64,000 nt of DNA, from NCBI RefSeq assembly GCF_900115475.1, contig NZ_FOWP01000001.1, positions 558,001-622,000 on the forward strand, given 5' to 3'. The notes beneath the pieces are model-generated. The model saw nothing but the letters and a program-made list of their open reading frames with translations, was not told the DNA's origin and did no database searches. This DNA comes from Ectopseudomonas composti. Its GTDB lineage: Bacteria > Pseudomonadota > Gammaproteobacteria > Pseudomonadales > Pseudomonadaceae. The position numbers and the translations under genes were made by a program. Each line of letters opens with the position of its first letter. Position 1 is the first letter of the stretch. Shown here in pieces: positions 8,659-18,010 of this stretch.

Positions 8659-11379
8659 ATGAAAAGCCATCCCGATGCCGGCACCCGCTCGGCAGCCGAG
8701 GTTGTGACGCAGTTGCCAGTGCCTTCACGGCTCGGCATGTTGCGTTTCGAGCGCTTGAACGAGCCAAGCTGGGCCCTGCTTTTTCTCGACCCGACCTGTG
8801 AGCGCAAGCTCGGCATCAGCGCCACAGACCTGTGTGCACTGGTGGACGCGCCCTACGCCAGCCTGATGGAGCCTGAAGCGCGCTATCGCCTGCACGATGC
8901 CATCCAGCAGCAACTGCTGCAGGGGCCGCATTATCTGGTGCGTTACACCCTGCATACACCTCAAGGCCCGCTGAACCTGATGGAGATTGGCGAGCCCTTC
9001 AAGCAGCGCAACCGTCAGTTGCTGCGTGGTTATCTGCTGATCATCGACGAGAGCCTCGGTGCCGATACCCCGGGCGAACAGGCGCTGCTGGCGCAGAATC
9101 AGGATTTGCGCAGCTCACTGCAGCACTATCAACGCACCCAGGACGACCACCTGCAGCATCTGGCGCGCTCGCACACCCAGCAGCAATTGATCGCGCGCCT
9201 GACGCGCCAACGCTATGTCTCCAGTGATCCGCGCCAGGAGGCCGCCGAGCTCATTACCCAGGCGGCCTGTGAAGTCTATGGCGTGGCCAGGGCGGGGATC
9301 TGGCATCTCGGCAACCATAGCCTCGAGTCGATATCGCTGTACCGTCGTGACCTGGGCCGACACGAGCAGCTGTCCTCGATCGATGCTCGGGATTTTCCCC
9401 ACTACATCGAAGCACTGCAGAGCGGGAGGGCGATTGACGCCCACGATGCCCAGCACGACCTGCGCACTCGTGAGCTGGCTCCCGGCTACCTGGAGCCACT
9501 GGGCATTGCCTCGATGCTGGATGCCAGTATCCGCATCGAAGGCGAAGTGGTGGGCGTACTCTGCCTGGAACATATCGGCCCCAAGCGCTTCTGGCAGGCC
9601 GACGAGATCGCCTTTGCCGGCGAGCTGGCCGACCAGTTCGCTCAGGTGCTGATCAATCAGGAAAAGCGCTCCGCCACCCACGCGCTGTACCTGTTCCAGC
9701 GCGCCGTCGAGCAGAGCGCCAGCGCATTTCTACTGGTCGACCGCGACGGCCGGGTGGAATACGTCAACCCCAGCTTCACCGCCATCACCCTGTACAGCAG
9801 CGATGAAGTGTGTGGGCATCGCCTGTCCGAGCTACCGGCACTGGCCAACCTCAGCGACCTGCTGTTCGATACCGACTCGAGCCTGGCCGAGCACAGCAGT
9901 TGGCAGGGCGAGTTCCGCAGCCGACGCAAGAATCAGGAACCGTACTGGGGGCACCTGTCGATCTCCAAGGTGTACGGCGACGAAGGCGAGCTGACCCACT
10001 ACATCGGTATCTACGAAGACATTACCGAGGCCAAGCTGGCGCAGCAGCGTATCGAGCGCCTGGCCTACACCGACAACCTGACCAACCTGGGTAATCGCCC
10101 GTCGTTCATCCGCAGCCTCGAAGAGCGCTTCGCCCGCAATGTGCAATCACTCGGGCTGCTGCTGGTGGATATCGACAACTTCAAGCGGATCAACGACAGC
10201 CTCGGCCACCAGACCGGCGACAAGCTGCTCTCGGCGCTGGCCCGGCGCCTACGCAACAGCCTCGGTGCCAAGGGCACCCTGGCGCGCTTTGCCAGCAACG
10301 AATTCGCCATCCTGCTCGATGGCTGCGATCAGGACAGCGGCCTGCGCGTCGCTCATCAGGTGCTGCAGACGCTGGACAAACCGCTGTTCGTCGACAACCA
10401 GTTGATCAGCATCACCGGTTCGGTGGGCCTGGCCATCGCCCCGGAGCACGGTGACGATCCACAGACGCTGATGAAGCACGCCGGCCTCGCGCTGCACAAG
10501 GCCAAGGCCAACGGCAAACACCAGGTGCAGGTGTTCACCGAGGCCCTGAACGCCGAAGCCAACTACAAGCTGTTCGTCGAAAACAACCTGCGCCGCGCCC
10601 TGACCCAGAACGAGCTGGAAGTCTTCTACCAACCCAAGCTGTGCCTCAAGAGTGGCCAGTTACTGGGCATGGAGGCGCTGCTGCGCTGGCAGCACCCCGA
10701 GAAGGGCATGATCCGCCCGGACCAATTCATCGGCGTCGCCGAGGAAACCGGCCTGATCATCCCCATCGGCAAGTGGGTGGTGCGCCAGGCCTGTCGCATG
10801 AGCAAGCAGATCGCCGCCATCGGCCTCGGCCAGCTGCAGGTGGCGATCAACCTGTCGCCCAAGCAGTTCTCCGACCCGGACCTGGTCGGCTCGATTGCCG
10901 CCATCCTGCATGAAGAACAGCTCGACCCCAGGCTGCTGGAACTGGAGCTGACCGAAAGCCTGCTGCTGGAGGCAACCGACGATACCCGTCACCAACTCGG
11001 CCGCCTCAAGAGCCTGGGCCTGACCCTGGCCATGGACGACTTCGGCACGGGCTACTCGTCGCTCAGCTACCTGAAGAAATTCCCCATCGACGTGATCAAG
11101 ATCGATCGCAGCTTCATCAAGGACATCCCGGACAACCAGGACGATATGGAGATCACCTCGGCGGTGATCGCCATGGCCCACAACCTCAAGCTCAAGGTCG
11201 TGGCCGAAGGCATCGAGACCGGCGCCCAGCTCGGTTTCCTCCGTCGTCAACAATGCGACGTCGGCCAGGGCTACCTGTTCGACAAACCGATTCCCGGCCG
11301 CGAGCTGATCGACAGCCTGCGCCGCTATCCCTGCAGGCCGCAGACCGATACCAGTCGCCAGGCCGACCAACGGACGTAA
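8659..11379 (+). CDS. dipA: c-di-GMP phosphodiesterase with GAF, PAS, degenerate GGDEF and EAL domains (DipA-type)
   Basis: 906 aa from the ATG at 8659, which has GGAAG 11 bases upstream; an in-frame ATG at 8620 would add 13 residues with a poorer ribosome site. Counted from 8620, there is an N-terminal sensor region, a GAF domain (about 195-350), a PAS domain (about 360-475), a GGDEF-fold domain whose signature is degraded to ASNEF (558-562), and an intact EAL domain (Glu685-Ala-Leu, then LRWQHP and [13 protein letters not shown]). The degenerate GGDEF cannot be a normal cyclase site, so the protein should hydrolyse c-di-GMP. P. aeruginosa DipA, in the same position after aceF, drives biofilm dispersion and has the same ASNEF. 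msrA follows. Confidence 0.9.
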   Translation: MKSHPDAGTRSAAEVVTQLPVPSRLGMLRFERLNEPSWALLFLDPTCERKLGISATDLCALVDAPYASLMEPEARYRLHDAIQQQLLQGPHYLVRYTLHTPQGPLNLMEIGEPFKQRNRQLLRGYLLIIDESLGADTPGEQALLAQNQDLRSSLQHYQRTQDDHLQHLARSHTQQQLIARLTRQRYVSSDPRQEAAELITQAACEVYGVARAGIWHLGNHSLESISLYRRDLGRHEQLSSIDARDFPHYIEALQSGRAIDAHDAQHDLRTRELAPGYLEPLGIASMLDASIRIEGEVVGVLCLEHIGPKRFWQADEIAFAGELADQFAQVLINQEKRSATHALYLFQRAVEQSASAFLLVDRDGRVEYVNPSFTAITLYSSDEVCGHRLSELPALANLSDLLFDTDSSLAEHSSWQGEFRSRRKNQEPYWGHLSISKVYGDEGELTHYIGIYEDITEAKLAQQRIERLAYTDNLTNLGNRPSFIRSLEERFARNVQSLGLLLVDIDNFKRINDSLGHQTGDKLLSALARRLRNSLGAKGTLARFASNEFAILLDGCDQDSGLRVAHQVLQTLDKPLFVDNQLISITGSVGLAIAPEHGDDPQTLMKHAGLALHKAKANGKHQVQVFTEALNAEANYKLFVENNLRRALTQNELEVFYQPKLCLKSGQLLGMEALLRWQHPEKGMIRPDQFIGVAEETGLIIPIGKWVVRQACRMSKQIAAIGLGQLQVAINLSPKQFSDPDLVGSIAAILHEEQLDPRLLELELTESLLLEATDDTRHQLGRLKSLGLTLAMDDFGTGYSSLSYLKKFPIDVIKIDRSFIKDIPDNQDDMEITSAVIAMAHNLKLKVVAEGIETGAQLGFLRRQQCDVGQGYLFDKPIPGRELIDSLRRYPCRPQTDTSRQADQRT

Positions 11380-11429
11380 TTCGTCGCGCTGTGCGTAGTC
11401 CACCACTCACCCACTTCGAGGAGACCGCC

Positions 11430-12083
11430 ATGGTTTTGCGTTCCCAGATTCTCGTCAACAAGGATGCCTTGCCGACTGCCGACCAGGCACTGCCCGGTCG
11501 TGCCGAGCCGCTGCCGGTCGCCGACACCCACTACATCAACGGCAACCCGATCAAGGCGCCCTTCCCCGCAGGCCTGCAGCAGGCGGTATTCGGCCTGGGC
11601 TGTTTCTGGGGCGCAGAAAGGCGCTTCTGGCAACAACCTGGCGTGTTCAGCACCGCAGTCGGCTATGCCGGCGGTCTGACGCCCAACCCCACCTACGAGG
11701 AAGTCTGCTCTGGCCTGACCGGACACACCGAAGTGGTGCTGGTGGTGTTCGATCCGCAGCAAACCAGCTTCGAAGCGCTGCTCAAGGTCTTCTGGGAAGC
11801 GCACAACCCGACCCAGGGCATGCGCCAGGGCAACGACAAGGGCACCCAGTACCGCTCGGCGATCTACTGCCAGGGCGACGCGCAGCTGAACGCTGCCAAG
11901 GCTAGCCAGGCACGCTTCCAGGCCGAGCTGGACAAGGCCGCAATGGGCAGCATCACCACCGAAATTGCCGAGGCGCCGACCTTCTACTACGCCGAGACCT
12001 ATCACCAGCAGTACCTGGCGAAGAACCCCAACGGCTATTGCGGCCTGGGCGGAACAGGCGTATGTCTACCCCCTGAATCTTGA
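11430..12083 (+). CDS. msrA: Peptide-methionine (S)-S-oxide reductase
   Basis: 217 aa. It reduces S-methionine sulfoxide in proteins and free methionine, repairing oxidative damage in the cytosol. The catalytic motif GCFWGAE has its nucleophile at Cys58, and the C-terminal [11 protein letters not shown] supplies the resolving cysteines. GAGGAG lies just upstream of the ATG. It sits 50 bases after dipA, the order seen in P. aeruginosa. Confidence 0.96.
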   Translation: MVLRSQILVNKDALPTADQALPGRAEPLPVADTHYINGNPIKAPFPAGLQQAVFGLGCFWGAERRFWQQPGVFSTAVGYAGGLTPNPTYEEVCSGLTGHTEVVLVVFDPQQTSFEALLKVFWEAHNPTQGMRQGNDKGTQYRSAIYCQGDAQLNAAKASQARFQAELDKAAMGSITTEIAEAPTFYYAETYHQQYLAKNPNGYCGLGGTGVCLPPES

Positions 12084-12099
12084 GCACGGGTAGCGGGTC

Positions 12100-12297
12100 G
12101 TGGAGCTGAGCAGCATTTCCAGTCAGGTATCGAGCCAGGCATCGGCGCAGATCTCAGCGCAGATGTCGCTCCTGCTGCTGCGCAAGACACTGGAGCTGCA
12201 GGCTGCCAACATCACTGGGCTGCTGCAGTCGGCTGCACCAGCCAGTACACCCAGCAATCCGCCCAATCTCGGTAACAGCATCGATGTGATGGCCTGA
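12100..12297 (+). CDS. Small YjfB-family putative motility protein
   Basis: 65 aa with a GTG start. The pattern (M-E-L-S-S-I-S-S-Q..., a Ser/Gln/Ala-rich helix, then LRKTLELQAANITGLLQS) matches the short YjfB/putative-motility family, whose role is not established. It lies 16 bases after msrA and just ahead of an HD-GYP phosphodiesterase. That setting fits a link to motility or c-di-GMP signalling, but this is inference from context. GGGTAG is the only weak ribosome site. Confidence 0.72.
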   Translation: MELSSISSQVSSQASAQISAQMSLLLLRKTLELQAANITGLLQSAAPASTPSNPPNLGNSIDVMA

Positions 12298-12367
12298 ACA
12301 ACAGGTGCCTTTAGAGCGGCAGCCGGACTAAACTGCAGGCAAATAGCCAGTAATCGACGAGTCCGGC

Positions 12368-13621
12368 ATGCCCGCCCCTCTCCCCACCATTACCCTTGAT
12401 CAGCTTTGCATCGGTCTCTACGTTCATCTGGATCTGAGCTGGTGGGAGCACGACTTCGCCTTCAGCAACTTCAAGATCAAGGACGAAGCGCAGATTCGCG
12501 CCCTACGCGCCCTCAACCTGAAGCAACTGCGCTACGACCCAGCCCGCAGCGACTGCCAGCCTCTGCCTCTGGTCGATAGCACCGCCGCCCCTCTTGCCGA
12601 GGAACCACCCGTCGATCCGCAAAGCCAGGCCCGCCAGGAGCGCGTGCAGAAGCTGCGCCACCTGCGCAGTCGCCTGGCCGAGGTGGACCGCCGTTTCATC
12701 GAAGCCAGCCAACGCATCAAGGCGCTCAACCAGACCCTGCGCAGCCGCCCGGAAGACGCCATGCGTCAGGCCGGTGCCATCGTCAGCGAGATGGTCGAGA
12801 CGCTGCTGGGCGCCCCCGGCGTGGTGCTGCATGGCATCACCGGCAAAGCGGCCGAGGACAGCTACTTTCATGCGTTAAACGTCACCGTATTGTCGCTACT
12901 GCTCGGCCGCCAGCTCGGCCTCGACAGCGAGGCCTGCCATAGCCTCGGTCTCGGCGCACTGCTGCATGACATCGGCAAACTGGAAGTACCCAGCAAGGTG
13001 CTACTCAAGCCCGAGCCGCTGACTCGCCCGGAACAACAGTTGCTGCAGATGCACACCGACTTCGGTCTGCGCATGGGGCACAAGTTGATGCTCGACGACG
13101 AGGTGCTGCGCATCATCCACGAGCACCACGAGCATTGTGACGGCAGCGGCTACCCACGTGGCCTGCGCGAGGCCAGCATCGCCCGCCTGAGCCGCCTGGT
13201 GGCCATCACCAACCACTTCGACGGGTTGTGCAATCCGCTCGATCCGCGTCAGGCACTGAGCCCGCACGAGGCTCTGGCGCTGATGTTCAAGCAGCAGCGC
13301 GAACGCTTCGACGAGGTGGCGCTGAAAGCCTTCATCCGCGTCATGGGCATCTACCCGCCGGGCAGTCTCGTGCAACTGGAGGATGAGCGCTATGCGCTGG
13401 TACTGGGTATCAATCCGATCCAGGCGTTGAAACCGACGTTGATTCTCTTCGATGCCGATACGCCCAAGCAGGAAGCCCTGATCGTCGACCTCACCGAGGA
13501 GCCGAAGCTGGCCATTGCTCGCAGCCTACGCCCCTCGCAACTACCGCTGGAGGTGCTGGAATACCTCAGCCCGCGGCGCAACCTGAGCTACCACATCGAG
13601 CCCAATCACAAGCCGGGTTGA
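12368..13621 (+). CDS. HD-GYP domain c-di-GMP phosphodiesterase with DUF3391 N-terminus
   Basis: 417 aa. An N-terminal DUF3391-type domain (about residues 5-100, starting ITLDQLCIGLYVHLDLSW) is followed by a charged helical linker and an HD-GYP domain. The metal motif is His200-Asp201 in LLHDIGK, and the signature HHEHCDGSGYP ends in Gly261-Tyr-Pro263. HD-GYP enzymes degrade c-di-GMP to GMP or pGpG. It is the second c-di-GMP phosphodiesterase within 4 kb of dipA. The protein is cytoplasmic, with no membrane segment. Confidence 0.92.
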   Translation: MPAPLPTITLDQLCIGLYVHLDLSWWEHDFAFSNFKIKDEAQIRALRALNLKQLRYDPARSDCQPLPLVDSTAAPLAEEPPVDPQSQARQERVQKLRHLRSRLAEVDRRFIEASQRIKALNQTLRSRPEDAMRQAGAIVSEMVETLLGAPGVVLHGITGKAAEDSYFHALNVTVLSLLLGRQLGLDSEACHSLGLGALLHDIGKLEVPSKVLLKPEPLTRPEQQLLQMHTDFGLRMGHKLMLDDEVLRIIHEHHEHCDGSGYPRGLREASIARLSRLVAITNHFDGLCNPLDPRQALSPHEALALMFKQQRERFDEVALKAFIRVMGIYPPGSLVQLEDERYALVLGINPIQALKPTLILFDADTPKQEALIVDLTEEPKLAIARSLRPSQLPLEVLEYLSPRRNLSYHIEPNHKPG

Positions 13622-13627
13622 ACCGTT

Positions 13628-13686
13628 GTAGCCCGGATGCAATCCGTGGATCAGGAGCCACGCCTCCCGGATTTCATCCGGGCTAC
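13628..13686. repeat. REPIN-like inverted pair, GTAGCCCGGAT family
   Basis: A GTAGCCCGGATGCAATCCG unit is followed by an inverted partner ending in ATCCGGGCTAC. The arms begin and end with GTAG/CTAC, as in REP sequences mobilised by RAYT transposases. It lies between the convergent stops of the HD-GYP gene and rlmJ. The same family recurs at 30648-30709 and, as one half, at 41537-41557. Confidence 0.85.
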
Positions 13687-13690
13687 ACGC

Positions 13691-14545
13691 CTATGGCTTG
13701 CCGCTTGCAGCTTCCTCGATCAACCAGTCCAGGCGCCAGCCACCCAGGCTTTGCCCAAGCACATCGGCCAGCCAGGGCAACAACTGCTTGAGTTCGTCCT
13801 CCAGGCCCCACGGCGGATTGCTGATCACCAGGCCCGAGCCGCTCAGGCGTGTGGCATCGTCGGGCGCGTGCACGTAGAGCTCGGCGCGCAGCAGCTTGGG
13901 CGCGGCGCTCTTGCCCAGGTCACGATAGAAGCGCGCCAACTGACGCTCATCCTTGATCGGATACCAGATCGCCACGATGGCCTGGCGCATGCGCCCATGC
14001 GCCTCGTTCAGCGCCTCGACGCAGCGCTGCAGTTCATCGGCCTTCTCGAAAGGCGGGTCGATCAGCAGCAGCACGCGCTTTTCGCGGGTCGGCATCAGCG
14101 CTCGCGGCACGTGCCAGCCCTCGCCCAGGTGTACAGCGACGCGGCGATCACCACGCATGTTGTCCTTGAGCAGGCGACCGTCTTCGGGGTGTTTCTCATT
14201 GAGCTGCAGAGAGTCCTGCTCGCGACTGAGCAGCCGCGCCAGTTCTGGCGAGCCGGGGTAATAGCGCAGTTCGCCATTCGGGTTCATCGCCCGCACCACC
14301 TCCAGGTAGGCTTCCACCGCATCCGGCAATTGCGTGGCCTGCCACAGACGAGCGATGCCCTCCTGATATTCGCCGGTACGGCTGGCCTGGTCGCCTCGCA
14401 GGTCGTAGAGGCCGATGCCGGCGTGGCTGTCGAGGTAGGCAAAGGGCGCCTCCTTGCGCGACAGCAAGGCGATCAGGCGGGTCAGCACCAGGTGCTTGAA
14501 CACATCGGCATGGTTGCCGGCATGGAAGGCGTGGCGGTAGTTCAT
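13691..14545 (-). CDS. rlmJ: 23S rRNA (adenine(2030)-N6)-methyltransferase
   Basis: 284 aa from the ATG at 14545, giving MNYRHAFHAGNHADVFKH, the characteristic RlmJ N-terminus; eight more in-frame residues upstream are unlikely to be translated. The enzyme methylates A2030 of 23S rRNA using SAM. LLIDPPFEK is the catalytic N6-adenine-type motif, and YLDSHAGIGLYDLRG contributes to the SAM pocket. It points toward the REPIN at 13628 and converges with the HD-GYP gene. Confidence 0.93.
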   Translation of the reverse strand: MNYRHAFHAGNHADVFKHLVLTRLIALLSRKEAPFAYLDSHAGIGLYDLRGDQASRTGEYQEGIARLWQATQLPDAVEAYLEVVRAMNPNGELRYYPGSPELARLLSREQDSLQLNEKHPEDGRLLKDNMRGDRRVAVHLGEGWHVPRALMPTREKRVLLLIDPPFEKADELQRCVEALNEAHGRMRQAIVAIWYPIKDERQLARFYRDLGKSAAPKLLRAELYVHAPDDATRLSGSGLVISNPPWGLEDELKQLLPWLADVLGQSLGGWRLDWLIEEAASGKP

Positions 14546-14571
14546 GGGGGTCTCCGAAGCGGTCGCCAAGT

Positions 14572-15459
14572 TTACCCGTTGAGAGGATTTTCCGCGCGCA
14601 TCAGCTCCAGCAACAAGGCCAGCGGCGGGTGCTCAGCGGCGTCGTGACGACGCGCCAACAGCGTAGTCGTCGCGCCAAGCTCAGGAGCGATGGCCCGGTA
14701 CTGCACAAGATGCAAGCGTGAGTGACTCTCGAGCAGGCTACGTGGCAACAGGCCGATGCCCATGCCGGCAGCGATGCCGGCAAAGATGGCGTCGATGGAG
14801 CCATAGCTCTGCCGCGCCGCCACTTGCAAACCACGGCTGACGACCCAGCGCTCGAGGCGCTCGCGGTAATGACAGCCCTCGGGAAAACCCAGCAGGGTCT
14901 GCGGCCTGACTTCCAGGCTGGCAACATCCTGCATCGGCGGCAGCACCAGCATCAGCTCCTCCTGCCAGATCGGCTGGCAGTCGAGCAGGGGATGCTCGAA
15001 CGGCCCGCCGATCAAGCCGGCATCCAGCTCCCCAGCCAGCACGCCCTCGACCAGACGCCGGCTGGGCCCGGTGCTCAGTTGCAGGTTCACCCGCGGCGCC
15101 TGCTGGTGAAAGGCCGCGAGCAGTTCCGGCAGGCGCACCGCTGCCGTGGTCTCCATAGAGCCGAGGCGCAGATCACCGCTCCAGATGTCTTCCTGCACGC
15201 TGCGCCAGGCCACCTGGCAAAGCTGCTCCAGGTGCTCGGCATGCGGCAGCAGGCGTTCACCGGCCGGCGTCAGGCGCAAGCGCTGGCCCTGGCGCAGGAA
15301 CAGCCGGGTATCGAGTTGCTGCTCCAGTTGTCGCAGGCGTGCCGAGACATTCGATGGCACGCAGTTCAGACGCTGCCCGGCGGCACTCAACGAGCCGTCA
15401 CGGGCCACCGCGAGAAAATAGCGGAACAGCTGCGGGTTGAGTCGCTGCCAGGCGCCCAT
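14572..15459 (-). CDS. LysR-family transcriptional regulator
   Basis: 295 aa from the ATG at 15459. The N-terminal winged helix (LNPQLFRYFLAVARDGSLSAAGQRLN...SNVSARLRQLEQQL) and C-terminal ligand-binding domain are standard for the family. It is divergent from the MFS gene at 15554 across 94 bases that contain an 8-base-arm dyad, the usual arrangement for a LysR protein controlling its neighbour and itself. The effector is unknown. The PSNVSARLRQLE recognition helix resembles that of PtrR/YbeF-like regulators. Confidence 0.9.
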   Translation of the reverse strand: MGAWQRLNPQLFRYFLAVARDGSLSAAGQRLNCVPSNVSARLRQLEQQLDTRLFLRQGQRLRLTPAGERLLPHAEHLEQLCQVAWRSVQEDIWSGDLRLGSMETTAAVRLPELLAAFHQQAPRVNLQLSTGPSRRLVEGVLAGELDAGLIGGPFEHPLLDCQPIWQEELMLVLPPMQDVASLEVRPQTLLGFPEGCHYRERLERWVVSRGLQVAARQSYGSIDAIFAGIAAGMGIGLLPRSLLESHSRLHLVQYRAIAPELGATTTLLARRHDAAEHPPLALLLELMRAENPLNG

Positions 15460-15472
15460 AAAACTCACCAAA

Positions 15473-15501
15473 AGTGAAAATTGACCACAGTATTTTTCAC
15501 T
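15473..15501. promoter_or_regulatory. Dyad in the LysR/MFS divergent promoter
   Basis: AGTGAAAA (15473-15480) and its exact reverse complement TTTTCACT (15494-15501) are separated by 13 bases that include TTGACC. The spacing and AT-rich centre are those of LysR-type binding sites. It lies 14 bases before the regulator start and 52 before the transporter. Confidence 0.6.
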
Positions 15502-15553
15502 AACGATCCGGCAGCGACAACGACTAAGGTGCGCAGCACGACCGGAGACCCTC

Positions 15554-16720
15554 ATGCCAAGATTCGCCCCAACCCCGTTCACCGCCCTACTCACTGCCGC
15601 CCTGGCGCTGATGGTCGTGCATGCCTTGGGACGCTTCGCTTTTACTCCCTTGTTGCCGCTGTTGCTGGACGACGGCCTTTTCGATCTGGCTCAGGGCGCT
15701 CAACTGGCAACCTGGAACTACCTCGGCTACCTGCTTGGCGCCCTGCTGGCACTGCCCATGGCCAACCGGCGCGGCTTGCGCCAGGGTCTGCCGCTGGCAC
15801 TGCTGGTCAATGCCGGTGTGACCCTGGCCCAGGTCTTCACCCAGGACGTCGAGCTGCTCGGCGCTCTGCGTCTGGCCAACGGCATCAGCAACGGCGTGGT
15901 ATTCGTGCTCGCACCGGCTCTGGTGCTGGAATGGCTGGCCCTGCGTCAGGCCACGGCGCTGAGCGGCCTGGTCTATCTGGGCCTGGGCGCCGGCATGCTG
16001 CTGTGCGGCTTGCTGGTGACAATCACACCCTGGCAAGGGTCGCTACGCTGGCTGCCTATTGCCCTCTGTGCCTTGCCCCTCGCTCTGTTCTGCGCGCCAA
16101 TGCTGCACCACCTGGCCTGCGATCTGCCGGAGCGAGCGGAAAACGCCTCCAGCGGCCCACTGCTCAGCCGCGCCAACCGGGCACTGTTGCTGGCGTATAT
16201 CGGGGCCGGCCTGGGCTACATCCTGCCGCTGACGTTCCTGCCAGCCCTGGCACGCGAGCAACTCCCCGCTGGCCACCCGCTGCTGGTCGGTAGCTGGTGG
16301 TGGACCGCAATCGCCTGCCTGGTCTCAGCGAGCCTGTGGAACCACGTCGGAGTCTGGCTGGGTGACCGCCGCGCGCTGCTCATCAATTACCTGCTGCAAC
16401 TGTTGGGAGTGCTGATGCCGATCCTGCTGCCCGGCACCATCGGCGTGATGGTCTGCGCCGTACTGGTCGGCGGCACCTTCCTCGGTACCGTGCTGCTGAC
16501 CCAGCGCCTGGCTCGCGCCCTCAACCCCGGCCAGGGCTTGCGTCTGGCGGCGCTGCTGATCAGTCTCTATGGCGGTAGCCAGTTGCTCGGCCCCTGGCTG
16601 GTGGAGCATTGGACTGCCGCCGGGCATAGCCTCACAAGCAGTTTTTCCATGGGCGCGGCTGCATTGCTCTGGGCCCTGTTTTGGGCCTGGCGCGTGGCCG
16701 AACCGCAATCCGACCGCTGA
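15554..16720 (+). CDS. MFS transporter, YbfB/YjiJ family
   Basis: 388 aa with about 12 hydrophobic segments. The N-terminus (ALMVVHALGRFAFTPLLPLLLDDG, then NYLGYLLGALLA) is diagnostic of the YbfB/YjiJ group of major facilitator transporters, whose substrates are largely unknown. It is divergent from a LysR regulator and followed after 14 bases by a nitronate monooxygenase. The substrate may therefore be related to nitro compounds or a toxic small molecule; this is inference only. Confidence 0.88.
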   Translation: MPRFAPTPFTALLTAALALMVVHALGRFAFTPLLPLLLDDGLFDLAQGAQLATWNYLGYLLGALLALPMANRRGLRQGLPLALLVNAGVTLAQVFTQDVELLGALRLANGISNGVVFVLAPALVLEWLALRQATALSGLVYLGLGAGMLLCGLLVTITPWQGSLRWLPIALCALPLALFCAPMLHHLACDLPERAENASSGPLLSRANRALLLAYIGAGLGYILPLTFLPALAREQLPAGHPLLVGSWWWTAIACLVSASLWNHVGVWLGDRRALLINYLLQLLGVLMPILLPGTIGVMVCAVLVGGTFLGTVLLTQRLARALNPGQGLRLAALLISLYGGSQLLGPWLVEHWTAAGHSLTSSFSMGAAALLWALFWAWRVAEPQSDR

Positions 16721-16734
16721 AACGGAGCCATCCC

Positions 16735-17775
16735 ATGCCTCTCACCGCCCTGCTCGGCAGCAAACTCCCCCTGATCCAGGCACCGATGGCCGGCTCGCAG
16801 GATCACCGCCTGGCGGCTGCCGTGAGCCAGGCCGGTGGCCTCGGCTCGATTCCCTGCGCCATGCTCACGCCCGCCACCTTGCGCCAGGAGCTGCAGGCGA
16901 TACGCAGCCTGACCGAGGCTGCGTTCAACCTGAATTTCTTCAGCCATGTGCCGCCTGAACCAGATACCGCCCGTGAGACGATCTGGCACGAAGCGCTGGC
17001 GCCGTACTACGACGAGCTGGGCGTGGACCCAGCGAACATCGCCAGCGGGCCTGGGCGCCTGCCGTTCAACGACGAGGCTGCCGCACTGGTGGAGGAATTT
17101 CGCCCGGCCGTGGTCAGCTTCCATTTCGGTTTGCCGGAACAAACCCTGCTAGAGCGAGTGCGACGCAGCGGAGCGAAGATTCTCTCCAGTGCCACCACCC
17201 TGGACGAGGCACTGTGGCTGCAGGAGCGCGGCGTCGATGCGGTGATCGCTCAGGGCCTGGAGGCTGGCGGGCATCGCGGGCACTTCCTCGATCACGATCT
17301 GAGCCGCCAGCTTGGTACCTTTGCCCTGCTGCCGCAGTTGGTGGATGCGCTGTCGATACCCGTGATTGCCGCTGGCGGCATCAGCGATGCCCGTGGTGTG
17401 GACGCGGCCATGGCCCTCGGCGCGGCCGGCGTGCAGATTGGGAGCGCGTATTTGCTGTGCCCGGAAGCCACCACCAGCGCCCTGCACCGCGCTGCGTTGC
17501 AAAGCCCGGCGGCGCGCCATACGACGCTGACCAACCTGTTCAGCGGCCGCCCGGCGCGCGGCATCGTCAACCGCCTGATGCGCGAGCTGGGGCCGCTCAG
17601 CGAGCGAGCACCAGAATTTCCGCTGGCCACTGCGGCCATCGCACCCTTGCGCGCAGCGGCAGAGGCGCAAGGCCGCGGTGACTTTTCGCCGCTATGGGCC
17701 GGGCAGAACATCGCGAGTTGTCGGCCCATGCCCGCCGCCGAACTGACCCGTGAGCTGGCGCGTGGCTTCGCCTGA
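16735..17775 (+). CDS. Nitronate monooxygenase (2-nitropropane dioxygenase family)
   Basis: 346 aa from the ATG at 16735 with CGGAG upstream. This FMN TIM-barrel enzyme oxidises alkyl nitronates such as propionate 3-nitronate. Family motifs are present: QAPMAGSQDHRLAAAVSQAGGLGSI at the N-terminus, AQGLEAGGHRG near the middle with the catalytic-type His, and AAGGISDARG and GAAGVQIGSAYL binding FMN phosphate. It is translated just after the MFS transporter, so the pair probably shares the LysR-controlled promoter. Confidence 0.9.
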   Translation: MPLTALLGSKLPLIQAPMAGSQDHRLAAAVSQAGGLGSIPCAMLTPATLRQELQAIRSLTEAAFNLNFFSHVPPEPDTARETIWHEALAPYYDELGVDPANIASGPGRLPFNDEAAALVEEFRPAVVSFHFGLPEQTLLERVRRSGAKILSSATTLDEALWLQERGVDAVIAQGLEAGGHRGHFLDHDLSRQLGTFALLPQLVDALSIPVIAAGGISDARGVDAAMALGAAGVQIGSAYLLCPEATTSALHRAALQSPAARHTTLTNLFSGRPARGIVNRLMRELGPLSERAPEFPLATAAIAPLRAAAEAQGRGDFSPLWAGQNIASCRPMPAAELTRELARGFA

Positions 17776-17792
17776 CAGCCAGGTGTGCCCTG

Positions 17793-17845
17793 GTAGGGCG
17801 GGTGCAACCCGCCATTATCGGAGCGGCGGGTTACACCCGCCCTAC
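17793..17845. repeat. REPIN-like inverted pair, GTAGGGCGGG family
   Basis: The arms GTAGGGCGGGTGCAACCCGC and GCGGGTTACACCCGCCCTAC are 11 bases apart. It lies in the 235-base gap between the nitronate monooxygenase and the acyl-CoA dehydrogenase. The arms resemble those at 58314-58373. The rest of that gap holds one further single REP and no gene. Confidence 0.85.
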
Positions 17846-17879
17846 TCATACCCGCCAACGAGCCATTCTCGAGACTGAA

Positions 17880-17901
17880 TCGCGGCTGAAGCCGCTCCTA
17901 C
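17880..17901. repeat. Single REP unit, GTAGGAGCGGCTTCAGCCGC type
   Basis: The reverse strand reads GTAGGAGCGGCTTCAGCCGC followed by GA, close to the well-known Pseudomonas REP consensus. Only one unit is present, 34 bases after the REPIN at 17793-17845 and 109 bases before the next start. Confidence 0.7.
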
Positions 17902-18010
17902 GGGACGGACACAGGCGAGACGATGTAGCGCTTTATCACCGCCACTGATGATGCTGGGCAGCTGGGCCAGCGACTGCCTAGACTCGGTCGATCATCTGGA
18001 GGCCCGTTCC

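Noticed and set aside
10291..10305. Degenerate GGDEF (ASNEF) in DipA as sign of gene decay
   Set aside because: The same degeneration is typical of DipA proteins; the EAL domain is intact.
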